NCBI GenBank assembly: GCA_037446605.1
Contig: JBBIIE010000115.1
Location: 1-10,749 of the forward strand
Length of the DNA: 10,749 bases
Direction: 5' to 3'
Source: JANXAZ01 sp037446605
GTDB lineage: Bacteria; Pseudomonadota; Alphaproteobacteria; Geminicoccales; Geminicoccaceae
Shown: positions 6,362-10,749 of the stretch, piece by piece
Layout: every line of letters begins with the position of its first letter
Position numbering within the stretch: the first letter of the stretch is position 1
The notes under the pieces: model-generated
Told to the model about the DNA's origin: nothing
The model's input: only the letters and a program-made list of their open reading frames with translations
Database searches by the model: none
Made by a program: the position numbers and the translations under genes

Positions 6362-6994
6362 ATGAGCCGCTTCGCTTCCCTGCGCCTCGACTACGAGGGC
6401 CCCGTGCTGCTCGAGGAGGAGGCGGCGGACGATCCGTTCGACCAGCTCGACACTTGGCTGCACGAGGCGCTGGGTGCCGGGCTGGTCGAGCCGAACGCGA
6501 TGGCGCTCGCCACGGTGGGTGCCGACGGCGCGCCGTCGCTGCGCATGGTCCTCATGAAGGACCTCGATCGCCGCGGGCTCACCTTCTACACCAACCAGGA
6601 GAGCCGCAAGGGCGTCGAGCTCGCCGTCAACCCGAAGGCGGCCCTCCTCTTCTGGTGGGACCGGCTGCACCGTCAGGTGCGGATCGAGGGCCGGGTCGAG
6701 ACGGTCGATGCCGCCGAGGCGGACGCCCATTTCGCGCAGCGCCCGCACGGTGCGCGGATCGGCGCGCTGGCGAGCCCGCAGAGCCGGCCGATCGAACGGG
6801 CGGAGCTCGAGCGCCGGGTGGCCGAGCTCGCCCGGCTCCACCCCGAGACCGTGCCACGACCGCCCCACTGGGGCGGCTACCGGCTCCTGCCGGACCGCTT
6901 CGAGTTCTGGCAGGGCCGCCGCTCGCGCCTGCACGACCGGCTCGAATACCGGCGCGCCGACACCGGTTGGACGCGCGTCCGCCTCGCTCCCTGA
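6362..6994 (+). CDS. pdxH: Pyridoxamine/pyridoxine 5'-phosphate oxidase PdxH
   Basis: This FMN enzyme oxidises pyridoxine or pyridoxamine 5'-phosphate to pyridoxal 5'-phosphate using oxygen; it is a cytoplasmic dimer. The 210-residue protein has the family's ordered motifs. LRMVLMKDLDRRGLTFYTN with SRKG is the FMN phosphate site, followed by NPKAALLFWW, RQVRIEG, RPHGARIGALASPQS, and the C-terminal signature EFWQGRRSRLHDR closing with the conserved end RLAP. Length agrees with the family (about 195-220). The start ATG 6362 follows GGAGGG. It is back to back with pdxY, the other salvage enzyme, which supports both calls. The SDR gene downstream is 78 bp away on the same strand with a GC hairpin between, so linkage to it is uncertain. 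Confidence 0.96.
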   Translation: MSRFASLRLDYEGPVLLEEEAADDPFDQLDTWLHEALGAGLVEPNAMALATVGADGAPSLRMVLMKDLDRRGLTFYTNQESRKGVELAVNPKAALLFWWDRLHRQVRIEGRVETVDAAEADAHFAQRPHGARIGALASPQSRPIERAELERRVAELARLHPETVPRPPHWGGYRLLPDRFEFWQGRRSRLHDRLEYRRADTGWTRVRLAP

Positions 6995-7001
6995 GCCGGC
7001 A

Positions 7002-7034
7002 GCGGGCGGGGGCGTCTTGCCGAGTGCCGCCCGC
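7002..7034 (+). other. GC-rich inverted repeat downstream of pdxH
   Basis: GCGGGCGG (7002-7009) and CCGCCCGC (7027-7034) are perfect 8-base inverted arms around a 17-base loop, eight bases after the pdxH stop. No run of T follows, so it is not a canonical intrinsic terminator. It could be an attenuator or a 3'-end stabilising hairpin. In DNA this GC-rich such a repeat can also arise by chance. Confidence 0.3.
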
Positions 7035-7072
7035 GCGCGCATCTCTGCCTCGGGCGACCCGGGAGCGGAGCC

Positions 7073-7807
7073 ATGCCGGAGCGCAAGAACGTCTTCATCA
7101 CCGGGGCGAGCCGCGGCATCGGCCACGCCACCGCGGCCTACTTCGTCCGCCAGGGCTGGCGGGCGATCACCTGCTCGCGCGAGGAGGTGCCGCCGCAATG
7201 CCCGCGCAACGAGCGGCACGCGCACATCACGATCGATCTGGCCGAGACCGACCGGCTGTCGGAGGCGGTCGCCCAGCTCGAGCACATCCTGGACGGCCAG
7301 GAGCTGCACGCGCTGGTCAACAACGCCGGCTACTCGCCCAAGGCCGAGGGCGGCAAGCGGTTGGGCTGCCTCGACGGGACCATGGAGGTCTGGCAGAAGA
7401 CCTTCGCCATCAACTTCTTCGCACCCGTCTTCTTCAGCCGGGCCTGCGCCCCGATGCTGGCGCGCAGCAAGGGGGCGATCGTCAACCTGACCTCGATCGC
7501 CGGCTCGCGCGTGCATCCCTTCGCGGGCTCGGCCTACGCCACGAGCAAGGCTGCGCTCACCGGCCTGACGCGCGAGCTGGCGGCCGACCTCGCGCATCTG
7601 GGCGTGCGCGTGAACGCGGTCTGCCCGGGCGAGATCAACACCGCGATCCTCTCGCCCGGGACCGAGCAGCTCGTCGAGCGGATCCCGCTGCGCCGGCTCG
7701 GCTCGCCCGAGGAGGTCGCGGCGATCATCTACTTCCTGTGCGGCGACGGTGCGTCCTACATCACCGGTGCCGAGATCCCGGTCAACGGGGGGCAGGACGT
7801 CTACTGA
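7073..7807 (+). CDS. Classical short-chain dehydrogenase/reductase (SDR), substrate unknown
   Basis: This 244-residue protein is a complete classical SDR (family about 250). T10-GASRGIG17 binds the dinucleotide, and Arg14 and Arg36 (end of strand 2, TCSR) favour NADP(H). NNAG is at 83-86. The catalytic tetrad is N114, S141, Y155 and K159 (YATSK). PGEINT follows as in FabG-like enzymes, and the end EIPVNGGQDVY is the usual C-terminal dimer segment. It should reduce or oxidise a hydroxyl/carbonyl group on a small molecule, but nothing here points to the substrate. It is not assigned as FabG because no fatty-acid genes flank it and the insert SPKAEGGKRLGCLDG (88-102) is longer than in FabG. GGGAG at 7061-7065 is seven bases before ATG 7073. 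Its last seven bases overlap the facing small reading frame. Confidence 0.9.
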   Translation: MPERKNVFITGASRGIGHATAAYFVRQGWRAITCSREEVPPQCPRNERHAHITIDLAETDRLSEAVAQLEHILDGQELHALVNNAGYSPKAEGGKRLGCLDGTMEVWQKTFAINFFAPVFFSRACAPMLARSKGAIVNLTSIAGSRVHPFAGSAYATSKAALTGLTRELAADLAHLGVRVNAVCPGEINTAILSPGTEQLVERIPLRRLGSPEEVAAIIYFLCGDGASYITGAEIPVNGGQDVY

Positions 7808-8004
7808 GTGCCGGCCGCCGTACGCTGCTCGCTCGGCGGCGGCGAGCGGACCACGAGCCAGCCCTCGCCCGGCGGCGGGCCCGACGTCTCGATCGAGGGC
7901 GGCGGCTGGCGCGGTGTGGTCGGCTCGCCGGGCGCCACCAGCGGGCCGTGCAGGAACGTCAAGAGCTGGACCGCCAGGACCGCGGCCGAACCCGAGGCGG
8001 GCAT
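7801..8004 (-). CDS. Small putative membrane-associated protein, proline-rich tail, unknown function
   Basis: I do not recognise this 67-residue reading frame. It starts at ATG 8004, five bases after GGAGG on the minus strand, an excellent ribosome site. An upstream in-frame GTG at 8016 overlaps that site and is unlikely. The N-terminus holds a hydrophobic stretch (SAAVLAVQLLTFLHGPLVA, about residues 5-23) that could be one weak membrane helix or signal anchor. The rest is Pro/Gly/Ser/Thr-rich and probably disordered. It overlaps the 3' end of the SDR gene by seven bases, tail to tail. It lies about 100 bp downstream of the quinone-reductase-like gene on the same strand, so it could be the last gene of that transcript. 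The ribosome site supports translation, but so short a frame in GC-rich DNA could still be spurious. Confidence 0.42.
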   Translation of the reverse strand: MPASGSAAVLAVQLLTFLHGPLVAPGEPTTPRQPPPSIETSGPPPGEGWLVVRSPPPSEQRTAAGTQ

Positions 8005-8009
8005 CGCTT

Positions 8010-8014
8010 CCTCC
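8010..8014 (-). promoter_or_regulatory. Ribosome binding site of the small putative membrane protein
   Basis: GGAGG on the minus strand, five bases before ATG 8004. It is the main reason for considering the 67-residue frame real. Confidence 0.4.
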
Positions 8015-8105
8015 ACTTCCCGATCCGAGGATGGCGGGGTCGGGTTGGGGAAGCGTTAAGGCCGGCACACTCCCGTTCGGATGCCGTAGGCGGGTATGTT
8101 CCGTT

Positions 8106-8819
8106 TCAGCCGTCGCGTGGCGGCAGCGGTCGCATCTGCGGGTCGAAGCCGTCGAGGCTGGGCATGGGCAGCGGCGCCAGGGTCTCGAGCGCCAGGAGAT
8201 GTCGCTCGAGGGCATCCAGGTAGCCGGCCCGCGTCGCCGCATCCACGTAGGGGACGTGCCAGGCGACGAAGGGCGGCAGCACGCGGTAGCCCACATAGCC
8301 GAGCGTGCCCTGGAGGAGATGCCGCAGCATCCCCTCGAGCGGCCCGTGGATCCCGCCCTCGGCGAGCATGTGCGGGCGTGATCCGCAGCTCAGCAGGCAG
8401 ACCGCCCGCCGGCCGGCGAGGCCGCCCCGGTCGTAGAAGCGTCGGCCGCCGTAGAAGGGCCCCGACAGCAGCACCCGGTCGATCCAGCCCTTGAGGATCG
8501 CCGGGACCGAGAACCAGAAGAGCGGGAAGGAGAGGACCAGGAGGTCGGCGGCGCACAGCTTCTCGACCTCCCGGGCGATGTCGGGAGCGAGCGTGCCGGT
8601 CTCGAAGCCGTGGCGCTGCTCGAGCGCGTAGTTCAGATGGTCGGGATCGCGCCGGGCCGCGAAGTCGGCCGCCTCGGCGACCGGGTCGAAGCGCATCGCG
8701 TAGAGATCGCTCGAGACGACCAGGTGCCCCTGGCGCTCGAGCACGGCCCGGGCGCGATCGCGCATCGCCGTCGTGAACGAGCGCGGCTCGGGATGGGCGT
8801 GGACGAGGAGCACGTTCAA
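8106..8819 (-). CDS. NAD(P)H:quinone oxidoreductase-like flavoprotein (flavodoxin_2 family)
   Basis: The protein begins MNVLLVHAHPEPRSFT, the standard opening of the NQO1/MdaB/KefF flavodoxin-fold family, in which HPxxxSF binds the flavin phosphate. LLVLSFPLFWFSVPAILKGWIDRVL is the second hallmark, and FYGGRRFYDRGGLAGRRAVC continues the flavin site. It probably makes a two-electron, NAD(P)H-dependent reduction of quinones in the cytoplasm. The third flavin loop, usually TTGG-like, reads SCGSRPHML, so specificity may differ. The start is TTG 8819, whose TTGA overlaps the stop of the upstream permease, indicating translational coupling; GTG 8813 is an alternative. Length is 237 residues, within the family range. 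The frame is open far upstream inside the permease gene, but that part is a shadow. Its link with a polyamine-type transporter is unusual and unexplained. Confidence 0.86.
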   Translation of the reverse strand: MNVLLVHAHPEPRSFTTAMRDRARAVLERQGHLVVSSDLYAMRFDPVAEAADFAARRDPDHLNYALEQRHGFETGTLAPDIAREVEKLCAADLLVLSFPLFWFSVPAILKGWIDRVLLSGPFYGGRRFYDRGGLAGRRAVCLLSCGSRPHMLAEGGIHGPLEGMLRHLLQGTLGYVGYRVLPPFVAWHVPYVDAATRAGYLDALERHLLALETLAPLPMPSLDGFDPQMRPLPPRDG

Positions 8820-9613
8820 GGTGCGATCCCGCGCAGCCGGGCGCTGCGGCGGCGGAGCAGCTCGGCCGCGACCAGGAGGAGCACGGCGAGCAGGACGAGG
8901 ATCGTGGCGGCGGCCAGGATCTCCGGGCTGATCTCCTCGCGGATGCCCTCGAACATCTGCCGTGGCAGGGTGCGCTGCGCCGGGCCGGTGAGGAACAGCG
9001 CCACCACCACCTCGTCGAAGCTCGTGACGAAGGCGAACAGCGCGCCGCTCACCACCCCGGGCGCGATGATCGGCAAGGTGACGCGGCGGAACGCCGTCCA
9101 GGGCGGCGCGCCCAGACCGTGCGCGGCCCGCGGCAGGCTCGGGTCGAGCCCGGTGAGCGTGGCCGAGACGGTCACCAGGACGAAGGGCGCGCCGAGCGCG
9201 GCATGCGCGATCGCGAGGCCGAGCAGGCTGTTGGTGAGGCCGAGGCGCTGGTAGAAGAAGTAGGCGCCGGTCGCCACGATGATCACCGGCACGATCATCG
9301 GCGAGAGGAGGAGCGCCATGATCAGCCCGCGGCCGCGGAAGCGGGCGCGCGCGAGCCCGAAGGCCGCGAGCGTGCCGAGCGTGGTGGCGAGCAGCGTGGC
9401 GATCGCACCCACGAGGAGGCTGTTGAGGAGGGTCTGCCGCCAGGGCGCGTGCTCGACCAGCCGCGCGTACCAGCGCAGCGACAGCCCCGGAAGGGGAAAA
9501 TAGAGGAACGTGCCGGAGGACAGCGACAGGGGCACGATCACGAGGATCGGCAGCACGAGGAACAGGAGCACGAGCCCGGCGTAGAGCCAAAGGAGCAGCC
9601 GCCCGGGCCGCAT
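8816..9613 (-). CDS. ABC transporter permease, PotC-like (spermidine/putrescine family)
   Basis: This is an inner-membrane subunit of an ABC importer, 265 residues, with six predicted helices. The first is LWLYAGLVLLFLVLPILVIVPLSL, followed by WYARLVEH and NSLLVGAIATLLATTLGTLAAFGLARA, all typical of PotC. The EAA loop that docks the ATPase is AHGLGAPPWTAFRRVTLPIIAPG (about 170-192). SGALFAFVTSFDEVVVALFLTGP is the PotC-family segment after it. Two starts are possible: ATG 9619 and ATG 9613. GAGG at 9625-9622 gives eight bases to 9613 but only two to 9619, so 9613 is preferred. It follows the PotB-like gene closely and its stop overlaps the next start in TTGA. Substrate is likely a polyamine or similar cationic or organic solute, but cannot be fixed without the binding protein. 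Confidence 0.92.
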   Translation of the reverse strand: MRPGRLLLWLYAGLVLLFLVLPILVIVPLSLSSGTFLYFPLPGLSLRWYARLVEHAPWRQTLLNSLLVGAIATLLATTLGTLAAFGLARARFRGRGLIMALLLSPMIVPVIIVATGAYFFYQRLGLTNSLLGLAIAHAALGAPFVLVTVSATLTGLDPSLPRAAHGLGAPPWTAFRRVTLPIIAPGVVSGALFAFVTSFDEVVVALFLTGPAQRTLPRQMFEGIREEISPEILAAATILVLLAVLLLVAAELLRRRSARLRGIAP

Positions 9614-9623
9614 GGCCATTGCC

Positions 9624-10749
9624 TCAGCCGAGCCGCAGCCGGTCGATGCCGACCAGGCGGGCGTAGACGGCGTACAGCAGGAGCGTGGCGAGCAGCAGGA
9701 GCGTGGCGAGCGAGGCCGCCATCCCCCAGTTGACCGTCTGCAGCGTGAAGAAGGCGATGAAGTAGCTGATCATCTGATCGGCCGCACCGCCGACCAGCGC
9801 CGGCGTGATGTAGTAGCCGAGCGCCAGGATGAACACGAGCAGGCAGCCGGCGCCGACGCCGGGCATCGAGAGCGGCAGGTAGACCTTGAAGAAGGCGGTG
9901 GCCGGTCGGGCGCCGAGCGAGAGCGCGGCACGACCGAGCGCGGGCGGGATGCCGCGCATGACGCTGTAGAGCGGCAGGACCATGAACGGCAGCAGCACGT
10001 GCGTCATGGCGACCAGCACGCCCGTGCGGTTGAAGACGAGCGCCAGCGGCTCGGTCAGGAGCCCGCTCTCGAGCAGGAAGTGGTTGAGCACCCCCTCCCG
10101 CTGCAGGAGCACGATCCAGGCGGCGGTGCGCACCAGGAGCGAGGTCCAGAACGGCAGCAGCACGAGGATCAGCAGCGGATTGGCCCAGCGCTCCGGCAAC
10201 GAGGCAAGGAGGTAGGCGAGCGGGTAGCCGAGGATCAGGCAGAGCAGCGTGACGAGCGCGGCGATCCAGAAGGTGCGCGCCAGGATCGAAAGGTAGATCC
10301 GCTCGCTCTCGGGCGCGCGTTCGATCGCGTCGTGGTCGTCGTGGCGGAGATCGAGGGCAGCCAGCAGGAACACGTCGGTCCAGGGCTGGGCGGCGCGCCG
10401 GAGCCCGGCCCAGATCGCGGGCTCGCCCCAGGCCGGGTCGAGCTCGACCAGGGTCGAGAGCCAGGTCCCGTTCGGCGCGTCGGGCAGCCGCCGGGCGGTG
10501 CCCAGGATCAGGTTGCGCCAGCCCGGCTGCTCGCGGTTCAGCCGCTGGGCCACGAGCGCCGACTGGCGGCGCGCATGCGCCTCCTTGAGCTCGACCGCGA
10601 CGACGGCGACGATCGCCTCCTCGGGCGGGCCGAGCCCACGCCAGTCGCGCAGGGCCGCGGCACTCCGCGGCATGGCGGCCGCCAGCTCGTGATTGTCGAC
10701 CGCCTTGCCGAGCATGCCCAGGATGGGCAGCAGGAAGAACACCACGAGG
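9624..10749 (-). CDS. ABC transporter permease, PotB-like, with large loop insertion (partial at right edge)
   Basis: The frame stays open to the right edge, so the true start and first residues lie outside; 375 codons are visible. The end of the first helix (LVVFFLLPILGMLGKAV) is followed by about 130 hydrophilic residues before the second helix (IYLSILARTFWIAALVTLL). In E. coli PotB this loop is about 40 residues. From there on it tracks PotB closely: ILGYPLAYLLASLP, LLPFWTSLLVRTAAWIVLLQ, LLPFMVLPLYSVM, and the EAA loop GRAALSLGARPATAFFKVYLPLSMPGV. It pairs with the PotC-like gene ten bases downstream to form the membrane channel. The insertion should face the periplasm and might contact the binding protein. 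The ATPase and binding protein are presumably upstream, beyond the window. Confidence 0.92.
   Translation of the reverse strand, partial: LVVFFLLPILGMLGKAVDNHELAAAMPRSAAALRDWRGLGPPEEAIVAVVAVELKEAHARRQSALVAQRLNREQPGWRNLILGTARRLPDAPNGTWLSTLVELDPAWGEPAIWAGLRRAAQPWTDVFLLAALDLRHDDHDAIERAPESERIYLSILARTFWIAALVTLLCLILGYPLAYLLASLPERWANPLLILVLLPFWTSLLVRTAAWIVLLQREGVLNHFLLESGLLTEPLALVFNRTGVLVAMTHVLLPFMVLPLYSVMRGIPPALGRAALSLGARPATAFFKVYLPLSMPGVGAGCLLVFILALGYYITPALVGGAADQMISYFIAFFTLQTVNWGMAASLATLLLLATLLLYAVYARLVGIDRLRLG

Noticed and set aside
7808..8059. Plus-strand 83-codon frame starting with GTG right after the SDR stop
   Set aside because: It has no ribosome site, its composition is Gly/Ser/Arg-rich, and the facing minus-strand frame has a much better start.
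8060..8090. Short inverted repeat CGGCA ... TGCCG between the quinone-reductase-like gene and the small gene
   Set aside because: The stem is only five bases with a loop of about fourteen and no T run, which is within chance in this sequence.
6347..8296. Long minus-strand frame across pdxH and the SDR gene
   Set aside because: Both covered genes are certain by motif, and this frame shows no domain or ribosome site.
8820..9590. Possible 494-residue fusion reaching from the permease region into the quinone-reductase-like protein
   Set aside because: The upstream part is the alternate frame of the PotC-like gene and has no domain. The flavodoxin-fold protein starts exactly at the TTG overlapping the permease stop.

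Overview
The window is uniformly very GC-rich, with few intergenic spaces and heavy use of CTC/CTG/GAG/GCG codons. The gene families suggest an alphaproteobacterium of the Rhodospirillales/Geminicoccales type. They include an FnrN/FixK-like regulator with the alphaproteobacterial cysteine spacing, PotB/PotC-type permeases with a large periplasmic insertion, and compact head-to-tail genes with 4-base overlaps. The taxonomic placement is inference from style and families; no rRNA or tRNA gene is present.

Left part (1-2028): an MFS transporter gene (minus strand, running off the left edge) lies directly downstream of an FNR-type oxygen-sensing regulator that keeps all four cluster cysteines. The two are in the same reading frame, separated by one TGA. 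The regulator is divergent from a gene for a protein of about 180 residues with faint acetyltransferase-like features. The short space between them holds a near-perfect FNR/anaerobox (TTGAT-TTGG-GTCAA, 1431-1444), so this is probably a self-regulated low-oxygen locus. The first 60 or so bases of the window are anomalous (AT-rich patch, non-membrane translation) and may be the end of an inserted element.

Middle part (2040-7807): a secreted alpha/beta-hydrolase lipoprotein (minus) is divergent from ribonuclease D, which overlaps an extended-SDR sugar-nucleotide epimerase-like gene by GTGA. That gene converges on pyridoxal kinase pdxY with both stop codons in one CTAG. pdxY is divergent from pdxH, giving the two salvage enzymes of pyridoxal 5'-phosphate synthesis back to back. 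A classical SDR oxidoreductase of unknown substrate follows.

Right part (7801-10749, all minus): two membrane permeases of a PotB/PotC-type (polyamine-like) ABC importer are followed by a flavodoxin-fold NAD(P)H:quinone-reductase-like gene, translationally coupled through a TTGA overlap. A small 67-residue reading frame with a strong ribosome binding site lies further downstream. The ATPase and binding protein of the transporter are not in the window and are presumably beyond its right edge.

Most of the window is ordinary chromosomal housekeeping. The points most worth a second look are the FNR-box-controlled divergent gene of unknown function, the anomalous left edge, the permease with a loop of about 130 residues, the quinone reductase coupled to the permeases, and the small unannotatable gene. 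I saw no CRISPR array, integrase, phage gene or obvious new defence or biosynthetic system.
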